From an uncultured Bacilli bacterium (GTDB lineage Bacteria; Bacillota_I; Bacilli_A; RF39; UBA660): a stretch of DNA of 7,590 nt. The notes beneath the pieces are model-generated. The model had not been told where the DNA came from. It did no database searches and was given only the letters and a program-made list of their open reading frames with translations. Below are positions 1 to 6,128 of the stretch, in pieces. The stretch lies in NCBI GenBank assembly GCA_910586425.1, contig CAJUHL010000079.1:1-7590 (forward strand). Reading direction: 5' to 3'. A program made the translations under genes and the position numbers. How positions within the stretch are numbered: the stretch's first letter is position 1; every line of letters begins with the position of its first letter.

Positions 1-220
1 ACATCTCCTATTCTTTTTTCATTCAACCACTAAAAAGAGGGTATTACCCCCCCCCGTTTACAATTTGCAAATATTCTTTTTTCTATTTGTAAACTATACT
101 ATGATTCTTTTTCTATTTCATTGTAGCAAATTTGTTTTTCTTTATCAAGCCTCTTATACCTTCATCACAAAAAGGTTTCTTTTTGTAATCACTTTTATAA
201 ACTAACCAATAAAAAAGAGC
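1..220. other. Intergenic region downstream of efp
   Basis: No gene is supported here. The region holds the efp terminator at its right edge. It also has a run of nine C at 47-55 just after a small GGGTA/TACCC inverted repeat (39-49), a perfect 10-bp palindrome ATTTGCAAAT (63-72), and an 8-bp inverted repeat GTTTACAA (56-63) with TTGTAAAC (87-94). On the minus strand positions 9-4 read AGGAGA, which could be the ribosome site of a leftward gene starting just outside the window. If so, this stretch would contain that gene's promoter and leader. No convincing promoter could be fixed. Confidence 0.5.
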
Positions 221-230
221 TTACGCTCTT
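205..230 (-). terminator. Rho-independent terminator of efp
   Basis: Read on the minus strand, AAGAGC (230-225) and GCTCTT (220-215) form a 6-bp stem around the tetraloop GTAA (224-221). A run of T follows (216-211), partly shared with the stem. The loop contains the TAA stop codon of efp (223-221), so the hairpin overlaps the end of the coding region. The GNRA-type loop and U-tract make this a convincing intrinsic terminator ending the efp transcript. Confidence 0.8.
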
Positions 231-778
231 GATACATACTTTCCATCACTAGTAGAAATTAATATCTTTTCTCCTTGTTCGATAAAAAGTGGAACACGTA
301 CTAAAAGGCCTGTTTCAACATAAGCATCTTTTGTAGCATTATTGGTTGTATTTCCTTTAACTGCTGGTTCTGTAGAAGTAATGGTCATTTCAATTTTATC
401 GGGTAAAATAACACCCAATAATTCCCCTTTAAAAAAGGAAACAATCACCATCATATTTTCAATTAGAAAATTCTTATCATCTCCAATTTGGTCACTTGAT
501 AATTCCAATTGCTCATACGTTTCCATATTCATGAAATAATAAGTATCTCCAGTATTATATAAATATTGAACATTTGATTTTTCAATATTTGCTTTTTCAA
601 ATTTTACATTGGTATTAAATGTTCTTTCAATGGTTCCACCAGTTCTTAAATTCTTAAGTTTTGTCTTCATAAAAGCAGACCCTTTACCCGGTTTTACATG
701 TAAAAATTCAACTACTTGATAAATATTATCTTCGATAATTAATGTCATACCAGTTTTAATATCATTTACTTCAATCAT
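221..778 (-). CDS. efp: Translation elongation factor P
   Basis: EF-P binds the ribosome between the P and E sites and relieves stalling at consecutive prolines. The 185-residue length is typical. Residues 1 to about 62 form the KOW-like N-terminal domain. Its loop LHVKPGKGSAF puts Lys32 at the tip; this is the position modified in other bacteria (5-aminopentanol on the B. subtilis protein, by family knowledge). Two OB-fold domains follow, at about 67-125 and 129-185, and the protein ends in the characteristic GKYVSRA. The ATG at 778 is preceded by a strong ribosome site, AGAAAGGAG, about 8 nt upstream. A small ORF ends only 15 nt before the start, so the two are probably cotranscribed, and an intrinsic terminator overlaps the stop. 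The adjacent collagen-like genes and PBP are not especially polyproline-rich, so no special client is evident locally. Confidence 0.97.
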   Translation of the reverse strand: MIEVNDIKTGMTLIIEDNIYQVVEFLHVKPGKGSAFMKTKLKNLRTGGTIERTFNTNVKFEKANIEKSNVQYLYNTGDTYYFMNMETYEQLELSSDQIGDDKNFLIENMMVIVSFFKGELLGVILPDKIEMTITSTEPAVKGNTTNNATKDAYVETGLLVRVPLFIEQGEKILISTSDGKYVSRA

Positions 779-793
779 TTGATTTACTCCTTT

Positions 794-979
794 CTATTGG
801 TTTTTCGGATTTACACCGCTAGATTCACGAGAGCGATTCCATCTTTGATTTTGGTTATATAAATTTGGCTGCACATACTGTGATTTTGGTGTTAACTGCT
901 TTGTATAAACCCTCTGCTTTGGTTTTTCTACTTCATCCACGGGATTTATGTAAATACTACTTGCTTGTAATTTCATCAA
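794..979 (-). CDS. Small hypothetical protein, start unresolved
   Basis: I do not recognise this protein. The 61-codon frame begins with TTG (979) followed directly by ATG (976), but neither has a ribosome site. The C-terminal half is rich in Gln, Asn, Pro, Lys and Arg and is probably disordered (for example QPNLYNQNQRWNRSRE). There is no signal peptide or membrane segment. The frame stays open upstream to the end of rpmG and encodes a plausible helical stretch, KSQIIADEIIFNIITALSSA, so the true gene probably starts near 1071 or 1057. One candidate is the ATG at 1071-1069 overlapping the rpmG stop (TAATG). It reaches this frame only if the five-G run at 1065-1061 is read as six. The other is an ATT at 1057-1055 just after TAGGGGG. 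The gene lies between rpmG and efp in the same orientation, 15 nt before efp, and is likely transcribed with efp. It could also be a decayed gene. Confidence 0.45.
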   Translation of the reverse strand: MMKLQASSIYINPVDEVEKPKQRVYTKQLTPKSQYVQPNLYNQNQRWNRSRESSGVNPKNQ

Positions 980-1070
980 ATTAGTATAATCTGTTGCGGA
1001 AGATAAAGCCGTTATAATATTAAATATTATTTCATCTGCTATGATTTGTGATTTAATAAACCCCCTACCA

Positions 1071-1238
1071 TTATTTTTCTTCTTTATGTGTTGTATGCTT
1101 TTGGCATTTTGAACAATACTTGTTTAATTCTAAACGAGCAGTTGTATTTTTTTTGTTTTTTGGAGTACGGTAATTTTTTTCATTACATACTGTACACTTT
1201 AAAGTGATATTTTCTCTATTCTCACCTTTTTTTGCCAT
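1071..1238 (-). CDS. rpmG: 50S ribosomal protein L33
   Basis: This 55-residue protein of the large ribosomal subunit reads [15 protein letters not shown] at its start and ends [12 protein letters not shown]. Two CxxC pairs (KCTVC at residues 15-18 and YCSKC at 42-45) form the zinc-binding site of the C+ form of L33. The core [17 protein letters not shown] is characteristic. The ATG at 1238 has an excellent ribosome site, AAGGAGGAG, about 6 nt upstream, and a promoter lies just before it. The gene follows the PBP stop by 76 nt. The C+ form suggests zinc-replete expression; Bacilli often also carry a C- paralogue, which is not in this window. The stop codon forms TAATG with a possible downstream start. 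Confidence 0.95.
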   Translation of the reverse strand: MAKKGENRENITLKCTVCNEKNYRTPKNKKNTTARLELNKYCSKCQKHTTHKEEK

Positions 1239-1271
1239 AGAAAACTCCTCCTTTTTAAAAGCGTTATTTAT

Positions 1272-1299
1272 ATTATAACAAATATATTACATTTTTCAA
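1272..1299 (-). promoter_or_regulatory. Sigma-A-type promoter of rpmG
   Basis: On the minus strand a TTGAAA -35 box (1299-1294) is separated by 16 nt from a perfect TATAAT -10 box (1277-1272). Transcription would start near 1265, giving a leader of about 27 nt that contains the AAGGAGG site of rpmG. This suggests that rpmG, and perhaps the small ORF and efp after it, is transcribed independently of the PBP gene. Confidence 0.6.
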
Positions 1300-1314
1300 T
1301 CTTTTTTTGATAAT

Positions 1315-3420
1315 TTATGGATAGAGTGCAAAATAAGCATCACTGACACGTTTACTAATTTTGCGGTTAACGTAAGATTGGTAGTCACTTCCATTGTCAT
1401 AATGATAAACATTAGGTGATATGACTGTAAATACTACTTTGGGTTGATTGGCAGGTGCATACCCAACAAAAGTATTTGTAATGGTTTCCTTATCAATGAT
1501 TCCATCTCCGTCGGTATCAATAAAGCTTTGACTAGTTCCTGTTTTTCCAGCAGGATAATAGTCTAAATTCATATACCCAGATCCTGTCCCACCATATTTC
1601 ATTACTTCCACAAAACCCATTTTTACTCGTTCTAAATACTCTGGCTGTGTTTCTATGGTATTCAAAACATTAGGTTGCTTTTCATATAACAATTGGGTGA
1701 GTGGCTCTGCTTTGGCATCATAAACTTGTTTTACCAAATATGGTTGCAGTCGTTTTCCACCACTCGCAATGGTAACTCCATATTGAGACAATTGAATTGG
1801 TGTATAAGTATCATACTGTCCAATCGCAAAATCTAAAAGTAACCCTCCTACCTCACTTTTTCCTTTATACCCAAGACTTTCGAGCGGTAAATCAATTTCC
1901 GTTTTGACTCCTAGCCCAAATTGAGCGAAGGTATTACGATATAATGCAAACGCATCTGGGCTGGCTTGAAAAGGCATATCATAATAATAAGAGGCACCCG
2001 CTACTTTCATCGCTGTATAAAACTGATAAGTATTGGAAGAGTATTTCAACGCTGTAATATCATCTAAATATCCAAGTGGTTTCCAAGAACACTTTGTAGG
2101 TGCTCCGCGCAATTTAACACAAGTATCATATCTTTTTTCTCCCATCTGTAAAGCACCTGTATTGTATCCTACTAATTGGGAAGCGCCTTTAATAACTGAA
2201 CCAACTACAACAGGAGAAGTAATAATCCCAGGAGCATAATCATAAACAACATATTCTCCATTTTTCAAAACAACCTGTTTCCCAGCCATTGCTAAAATTT
2301 CACCTGTATTGGGATCAGATACAATCACAAAGGAATGATTGTAATACTCTGTATTGGGTTCTTTTTTCGCTTTGATGATTTCCTCGGCTATAATTTGCTC
2401 AATTTGTTTTTGTAATTCAATATCAATTGTTAAAATCAAATCGTTACCACGACTTCCCTCTTCTACCAATTTCTTACTACCATCTAGTCCTATTTCATAT
2501 TTATCCTTGGTTCCTTTTAAATAATCATCATATTGATATTCTAAATAACTAATCCCTACACGATCATCTAATTGATACCCCTTACTGACATAATAATCTT
2601 TGAGTTCTGCAGGAATTCCACTTTCACTAGAAGAAACACTTCCTAATATAGTACGAAATGTATCACCATAAAGATAAGACCTATCCCAATCCAATTTCGT
2701 ATCAAAACCTTTTAGAAAATCTACATTGCTTGCAATCAATGCATACTCTTCATCTGTTACATTTTCATTCTTAATGACTTTTTCTGAATAAGAATATCCT
2801 TTATTCATTAACGTATAAATATACGCAGCTTGCAAATCCCGAGTTTGATATTTTGCCAATTCCTCTTCTGTTACCCGGTTGACTTTATATGTTTCTATTT
2901 CGGTTGCTGTTAATTTTCGTTCCTCTAAAGATTTCCACTCTGCTTCTGTAATTTTTGCTTTTGCTTCATTGGGATGCTGTTTTACCCAAAATATACGTAA
3001 ATTCTTATTGGTTAATTTATGAGTTGGTAATTCTATCATACTGGCAACTTGATAAGCAAGTTCAATTTCTTCTTTGGTAGAAACACCAGATTGTTTTTTA
3101 TAAAAAATCACTTTTGTTGGTTGATTGTCCACCAACAATTGATGATTTCTATCATAAATACGGCCCCGTGGTGCGGTAGCGCCTTCTACTATTTTGCGGC
3201 TTAATTGCTCTAACTTTACAGTATAAATATGATGCTGAAAAACTTGGATACGAAATAAACCAGCTAGCAAAATAAAGCCAAGTACTGTAACAATTCCAAT
3301 TAATATATTCATTCTTTTTTCGACTATTACTTTGATATCTTGATATTTTTTAGAAAAATGATAACGGATATTACGATTTTTGGGCGAATGCTTTTTCATA
3401 TGTTTGATTGATTTGTTCAA
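1315..3420 (-). CDS. Class B penicillin-binding protein (PBP2-type transpeptidase)
   Basis: A membrane-anchored D,D-transpeptidase that cross-links peptidoglycan outside the membrane. Residues are numbered from the TTG at 3420. A basic cytoplasmic tail (1-36) is followed by one transmembrane helix (about 38-58). The dimerisation/pedestal domain (about 80-330) opens with APRGRIYDRN. The transpeptidase domain (about 360-690) has all three active-site motifs: SVIK with nucleophile Ser408 and Lys411, SSN (461-463) and KTG (626-628). Just after KTG is DTDGDGIID (635-643), which has the spacing of an EF-hand-like calcium loop. The ATG at 3399 (residue 8) is a more likely start than the TTG, because the sequence from there (MKKHSPKNRNIRYHF) looks like a normal N-terminus. 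Neither start has a strong ribosome site. Both lie inside the end of sodA (50-nt or 29-nt overlap), so translation is probably coupled to sodA. The closest functional analogue by context is Bacillus pbpA (PBP2A), an elongation enzyme; this is inferred. Confidence 0.93.
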   Translation of the reverse strand: MNKSIKHMKKHSPKNRNIRYHFSKKYQDIKVIVEKRMNILIGIVTVLGFILLAGLFRIQVFQHHIYTVKLEQLSRKIVEGATAPRGRIYDRNHQLLVDNQPTKVIFYKKQSGVSTKEEIELAYQVASMIELPTHKLTNKNLRIFWVKQHPNEAKAKITEAEWKSLEERKLTATEIETYKVNRVTEEELAKYQTRDLQAAYIYTLMNKGYSYSEKVIKNENVTDEEYALIASNVDFLKGFDTKLDWDRSYLYGDTFRTILGSVSSSESGIPAELKDYYVSKGYQLDDRVGISYLEYQYDDYLKGTKDKYEIGLDGSKKLVEEGSRGNDLILTIDIELQKQIEQIIAEEIIKAKKEPNTEYYNHSFVIVSDPNTGEILAMAGKQVVLKNGEYVVYDYAPGIITSPVVVGSVIKGASQLVGYNTGALQMGEKRYDTCVKLRGAPTKCSWKPLGYLDDITALKYSSNTYQFYTAMKVAGASYYYDMPFQASPDAFALYRNTFAQFGLGVKTEIDLPLESLGYKGKSEVGGLLLDFAIGQYDTYTPIQLSQYGVTIASGGKRLQPYLVKQVYDAKAEPLTQLLYEKQPNVLNTIETQPEYLERVKMGFVEVMKYGGTGSGYMNLDYYPAGKTGTSQSFIDTDGDGIIDKETITNTFVGYAPANQPKVVFTVISPNVYHYDNGSDYQSYVNRKISKRVSDAYFALYP

Positions 3421-3991
3421 AGTCTATAATCTCAAAAAAATTTTCTATATATCGATTTCTTTCATTTTGATAATTTAGGTAATATGCATGTTCCCATAAA
3501 TCGAGCGCAATTAAGGGAATTAACCCATAGGTATAGGGTGTTTCTTGATTGCTTAAATTGATAATCTCTAGTTCTTTTTTCTCATTTAGAACAAGAAAAG
3601 TATAGCCAGATCCCACCAAATAAGATGCTGTTTTTAAAAATTCCTTTTTAAAATTTTCATAATTCCCATATTGTGCATTGATTTGTTTTAAAATTGATTT
3701 TACTGGTCGATTGTTTTCCTTGGGACTGACATTTGAAAAATAAAGTTCATGATTTAAAACACCACCTAAATTGTACAAAATATCATCACGATCCTGTAAT
3801 GGAAACATATCCAAATGAATGACCAATTCTTCTTTGGAATATTCATTTTTATAATGATTCTTTTGTAACAATTGATTTAATTTATTCAAATAATTACGAT
3901 AATGTTTTTCATAATGTAATCCAACTGTTTTGGTATCGATAAAAGGTTCCAAAGCATCATATGCATATGGAAGCTTCATTTCTTGATACAT
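3371..3991 (-). CDS. sodA: Superoxide dismutase, Fe/Mn family (Mn-type)
   Basis: Converts superoxide to oxygen and hydrogen peroxide in the cytoplasm. At 206 residues it has the family's usual length and lacks a signal peptide. The metal ligands are all present: His26 and the second-sphere His30 and Tyr34 in LHYEKHYRNY, His81 in GGVLNHELYF, and Asp164 and His168 in LDLWEHAYYL. Gly76-Gly77 before the second ligand, together with Gln149 in SNQETPY, match the manganese rather than the iron pattern. Unusual are Phe85 after the NHxxY segment and SGYTFLVL at 128-135, where tryptophans are usual (NHxxxW and GSGWxWL). The ATG at 3991 follows AGAGGTGATG. It diverges from the YqfT-like gene across 83 nt, and its 3' end overlaps the PBP start, so both are likely on one mRNA. 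Confidence 0.94.
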   Translation of the reverse strand: MYQEMKLPYAYDALEPFIDTKTVGLHYEKHYRNYLNKLNQLLQKNHYKNEYSKEELVIHLDMFPLQDRDDILYNLGGVLNHELYFSNVSPKENNRPVKSILKQINAQYGNYENFKKEFLKTASYLVGSGYTFLVLNEKKELEIINLSNQETPYTYGLIPLIALDLWEHAYYLNYQNERNRYIENFFEIIDFEQINQTYEKAFAQKS

Positions 3992-4074
3992 AACATCACC
4001 TCTTGATTTTATTTTATGGAAACCATACTACATTATTCTAAATTTTATACATATATTAAATTAAGAGGTGTTTT
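3992..4074. promoter_or_regulatory. Divergent intergenic region of sodA and the YqfT-like gene
   Basis: This 83-nt AT-rich spacer must hold start signals for both divergent genes. Ribosome sites are clear on both strands: AAGAGGTG before the plus-strand ATG at 4075, and AAGAGGTGATG before the minus-strand ATG at 3991. TATA-like boxes occur on both strands (for example TATATT and TATAAA around 4047-4056), but no full -35/-10 pair could be chosen with confidence. Confidence 0.4.
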
Positions 4075-4338
4075 ATGATTGAAAGATTCATTCGCAAATA
4101 TGTAGAAAATTTAAAAATGGAAGATGTAAAGTGCTTTGCTGAACAAAATGGGGTTTTTTTAACAGATGAGGAAGCACACTATTTATATCATATCATTCAA
4201 ACAAGATGGGAAAATGTCGTTTTTGGTTCCAAAGAAGAAGTTTTAAAAGACGCTAAATTACATTTAAGAGAAGATACATATAAAAAAGCAGAGGAATTAC
4301 TCTACTTCTATTTAGAAAAATATAAACGTTATTTATAG
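4075..4338 (+). CDS. YqfT-like protein (DUF2624)
   Basis: An 87-residue protein of unknown function. It is largely alpha-helical and charged, with no signal peptide or membrane helix. The pattern is an N-terminal helix, then MEDVKCFAEQNGVFLTDEEA, a central ENVVFGSKEEVLKDA segment and a C-terminal helix KKAEELLYFYLEKYKRYL. This resembles the small DUF2624 family, whose B. subtilis member YqfT is encoded beside endonuclease IV (yqfS/nfo). The assignment rests on remembered pattern and neighbourhood, not a search. The ATG at 4075 follows AAGAGGTG with a 4-nt gap. Its end overlaps the convergent nfo by 10 nt. In Bacillus the two genes run the same way as I recall, so the orientation here would be altered. 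Confidence 0.65.
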   Translation: MIERFIRKYVENLKMEDVKCFAEQNGVFLTDEEAHYLYHIIQTRWENVVFGSKEEVLKDAKLHLREDTYKKAEELLYFYLEKYKRYL

Positions 4339-5240
4339 AAATTGCGTATCTTTTCTATTAAATCTGGATCAAATGTTTGATTTTGAATCATTTCTATTTC
4401 AAAGCGATAAGGAGGATACGCTCTTTTTGTGCTGGCATCTTCCGCGCTTACATATGGGGTTTCTAATATTTTTGGAATATTTTTTAATTGATCATGATAA
4501 ATCACATGTAATAAATTTTCAAAGCCAATTGTACCATATCCAAGGTTTTCATGGCGATCTTTATGGCTACCAAGTTCATTTTTACTATCATTGATATGAA
4601 GACATGCTAATTTTTCAATCCCTATTATTTGATTGAATTGCTCTAATGTTCTATCAAAAGTAGCAACAGAGTACCCAGCATCATTGATATGACAGGTATC
4701 CAAACAAACCATTACCTTTTCTGGATATTTCATTCCGTCCAAAATGGTTTTTATTTCCTCAAATGTACGACCACATTCACTTCCCTTTCCAGCCATAGTT
4801 TCCAAACAAATGGTAACTTTGGTATCCTTTTCAATAACTTGATTGAGAGCAAAAATAATATTGTTTAGTCCTTCCTCTACCCCAAGACCTACATGAGACC
4901 CTGGATGTAATACTAGTTTAGTAATTCCAAGCAATTCTACTCGCTTGATTTCTTGTTTTAAAAATTGGATCGCAAAATCATAATTAGCCCCATTATTGGC
5001 CAAATTGATAATATAAGGAGCATGCACAATGACATGATTCACATCAATTCCCTTTTCTTGCATCATTTGATGTGCAAGTTGTGTTAATTCCAAATCAATA
5101 CTGGATCTATTGGTATTTTGAGGAGCTCCTGTATAAAACATAAAAGTATTAGCTCCATATCCAAGTGCCTCTAATACACTACCTAATAATTGTTCTTCTT
5201 TATTAAAAGATACATGCGCACCGATAATCAAATCCTTCAT
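4329..5240 (-). CDS. nfo: Endonuclease IV (AP endonuclease)
   Basis: Cuts the DNA backbone 5' of abasic sites and removes blocked 3' ends in base-excision repair. The 303-residue TIM-barrel protein has all nine zinc ligands at the expected spacing: His73 (VHAPY), His112 (LHPGSH), Glu147 (CLETM), Asp181 and His184 (LDTCHINDAGY), His215 (LHINDSK), Asp228 and His230 (HKDRHENLGYGTIG), and Glu260 (ILETP). The ATG at 5240 follows GGTGGGAG, with a promoter directly upstream. Its 3' end overlaps the convergent YqfT-like gene by 10 nt, leaving no room for a terminator between them. Divergent on the other side is the collagen-like array. The enzyme is well suited to repair oxidative damage, consistent with sodA nearby. 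Confidence 0.97.
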   Translation of the reverse strand: MKDLIIGAHVSFNKEEQLLGSVLEALGYGANTFMFYTGAPQNTNRSSIDLELTQLAHQMMQEKGIDVNHVIVHAPYIINLANNGANYDFAIQFLKQEIKRVELLGITKLVLHPGSHVGLGVEEGLNNIIFALNQVIEKDTKVTICLETMAGKGSECGRTFEEIKTILDGMKYPEKVMVCLDTCHINDAGYSVATFDRTLEQFNQIIGIEKLACLHINDSKNELGSHKDRHENLGYGTIGFENLLHVIYHDQLKNIPKILETPYVSAEDASTKRAYPPYRFEIEMIQNQTFDPDLIEKIRNFYK

Positions 5241-5260
5241 ATAACTCCCACCTTATCTTT

Positions 5261-5289
5261 ATTATAGAAGAAAAAACTTATTTATACAA
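5261..5289 (-). promoter_or_regulatory. Sigma-A-type promoter of nfo
   Basis: On the minus strand TTGTAT (5289-5284) and a perfect TATAAT (5266-5261) are separated by 17 nt. Transcription would start near 5254, giving a very short leader that still includes the GGTGGGAG ribosome site (5252-5245). Confidence 0.6.
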
Positions 5290-5319
5290 GATACTTACCC
5301 TTTTTTATTACAACTTTCT

Positions 5320-5349
5320 TTGGCACAAACAGATATAAACAAATATATT
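5320..5349 (+). promoter_or_regulatory. Possible promoter of the collagen-like array
   Basis: TTGGCA (5320-5325) and TATATT (5344-5349), each one base from the sigma-A consensus, lie 18 nt apart. They would give a leader of about 70 nt before the first collagen-like gene. The region is AT-rich, so chance matches are likely. A sporulation sigma factor is an alternative that the sequence does not support clearly. Confidence 0.35.
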
Positions 5350-5426
5350 TTCTTTAATTTATCCTTATCTAAACACATATCCTTTCTACTTTTTTCAATT
5401 TTCATAAAATAAAGTGAGGAGGTTAT

Positions 5427-5702
5427 ATGAATACATATGAGAAAGCTTTAAAGAAAATAGAGCACGATCAACATTGTAAACCAGACTGTATTATTCAAGT
5501 TGTGCCAACAGGATCCCAAGATATTTTTGACAAAGTAGGACCAACTGGACCTACTGGGCCTCAAGGGCCTCAAGGAATTCCTGGAGAAAACGGGGCAACT
5601 GGGCCTACTGGCCCAATTGGTAAAACTCCTATTATTGCCATTGGTTCTGTGGAAACGGGGGTTCCTGGGACACAACCAACGGTAACAATCAAGAAAGTAT
5701 AG
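5427..5702 (+). CDS. Short collagen-like protein 1
   Basis: A 91-residue protein with three parts. The N-terminal cap (1-37) is hydrophilic and holds Cys17 and Cys21 (HCKPDC), which could cross-link chains. Ten perfect Gly-X-Y triplets follow (38-67, starting [15 protein letters not shown]). The C-terminal tail (68-91) is [20 protein letters not shown] plus a basic end. Collagen triplets of this kind form trimeric triple helices and are common in exosporium or surface filaments of Firmicutes, though the tract here is short. There is no signal peptide or LPxTG anchor, so surface location would need another route such as spore assembly. AGGAGG sits 4 nt before the ATG. The next collagen-like gene starts 29 nt after the stop. 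Confidence 0.85.
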   Translation: MNTYEKALKKIEHDQHCKPDCIIQVVPTGSQDIFDKVGPTGPTGPQGPQGIPGENGATGPTGPIGKTPIIAIGSVETGVPGTQPTVTIKKV

Positions 5703-5731
5703 TTTACAAACAAAAGAAAGGGGGTATTAAA

Positions 5732-6001
5732 ATGAAACAAAATCCTGACGAGTATATTTTAGACTTTGTCATACCAGCAGGAGCGACTGGTCCACAAGGA
5801 CTATCTGGAGCCACTGGGCCTACGGGTGCGACTGGACCTACAGGAGCAACTGGTGTTGCAGGCGCTATTGGACCTCAAGGATTATCAGGAGCGACTGGCC
5901 CTATAGGACCCACAGGGCCTACAGGAGCTACGCCAACTATTTCAATTGGAACAGTAACAGCAGGTGCACCCGGTTCCCAACCAAGTGTCACCATTCGATA
6001 A
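5732..6001 (+). CDS. Short collagen-like protein 2
   Basis: An 89-residue protein. A short leader, [16 protein letters not shown] (1-16), precedes 17 uninterrupted Gly-X-Y triplets (17-67), rich in GAT and GPT. The tail [20 protein letters not shown] (68-87) matches that of the preceding gene. The segment [11 protein letters not shown] occurs twice (20-30 and 47-57), showing internal duplication. Threonine in the Y position is a frequent O-glycosylation site in BclA-type proteins, by family knowledge. No secretion signal or cell-wall anchor is visible. The ribosome site AAAGGGGG is 7 nt before the ATG. Translation ends in three in-frame stops (TAA TGA TAA). It is probably cotranscribed with its neighbours. 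Its composition is visibly more GC-rich than the flanking genes because of the glycine, proline, alanine and threonine codons. Confidence 0.88.
   Translation: MKQNPDEYILDFVIPAGATGPQGLSGATGPTGATGPTGATGVAGAIGPQGLSGATGPIGPTGPTGATPTISIGTVTAGAPGSQPSVTIR
5789..5902 (+). repeat. 81-bp-period internal duplication in collagen-like gene 2
   Basis: The 33-nt segments at 5789-5821 and 5870-5902 both encode [11 protein letters not shown] and differ mainly at third codon positions. The 81-nt offset is exactly 27 codons (nine triplets), so the triple-helix register is kept. The silent differences show the duplication is not recent. Confidence 0.7.
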
Positions 6002-6008
6002 TGATAAT

Positions 6009-6096
6009 CCAATTGGTCGAACAATAAAGGAGGAATATCTATGAATCAAAATCCTGCACAATATACTTTAGATTTCGTAATACCAATTGGTCCAAC
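6009..6096 (+). repeat. Direct repeat CCAATTGGTCSAAC flanking the third collagen-like start
   Basis: CCAATTGGTCGAAC (6009-6022) and CCAATTGGTCCAAC (6083-6096) differ at one base and share the palindromic core CCAATTGG. The first copy is intergenic. The second encodes IGPT of the truncated gene and lies immediately before its break point. The same 8-bp core also occurs at 5613-5620 in collagen-like gene 1. A role in recombination is possible but not shown. Confidence 0.45.
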
Positions 6097-6109
6097 TGCT
6101 ACATATTGA
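6041..6109 (+). pseudogene. Truncated third collagen-like gene
   Basis: This 22-codon remnant reads MNQNPAQYTLDFVIPIGPT, then ATY and a stop. It matches the leader of collagen-like gene 2 ([19 protein letters not shown]) almost residue for residue and has a strong ribosome site, AAAGGAGG, 7 nt before the ATG. Similarity stops after the first triplet, GPT, near 6096-6099. From there the sequence becomes AT-rich and belongs to the recombinase-bearing segment. The 5' end of a third tandem gene has therefore been cut off by insertion or deletion. The rest may lie beyond the window. Confidence 0.8.
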
Positions 6110-6128
6110 TATTTCTTCTATTATTATT

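Noticed and set aside
980..1070. secE, which often follows rpmG in Firmicutes
   Set aside because: The translated frame has no single transmembrane helix or SecE WP motif, and no nusG follows; efp does.
2033..2239. 68-codon open frame antisense inside the PBP transpeptidase domain
   Set aside because: The PBP frame is fully conserved here, covering the SxxK and SxN motifs; no ribosome site precedes the antisense start.
5403..5411. CATAAAATA, matching a sporulation sigma-K -10 box (CATAnnnTA) before collagen-like gene 1
   Set aside because: Transcription would start inside the AGGAGG ribosome site, and no AC-type -35 element is present at 16 nt upstream.
5448..5675. 75-codon open frame antisense to collagen-like gene 1
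   Set aside because: It is the mirror of the Gly-Pro-rich repeats, lacks a ribosome site and has an unnatural Arg/Pro/Ser composition.
5427..6001. CRISPR-like tandem repeats
   Set aside because: The repeats are Gly-X-Y codon repeats in frame, with no spacers or dyad-symmetric repeat units.
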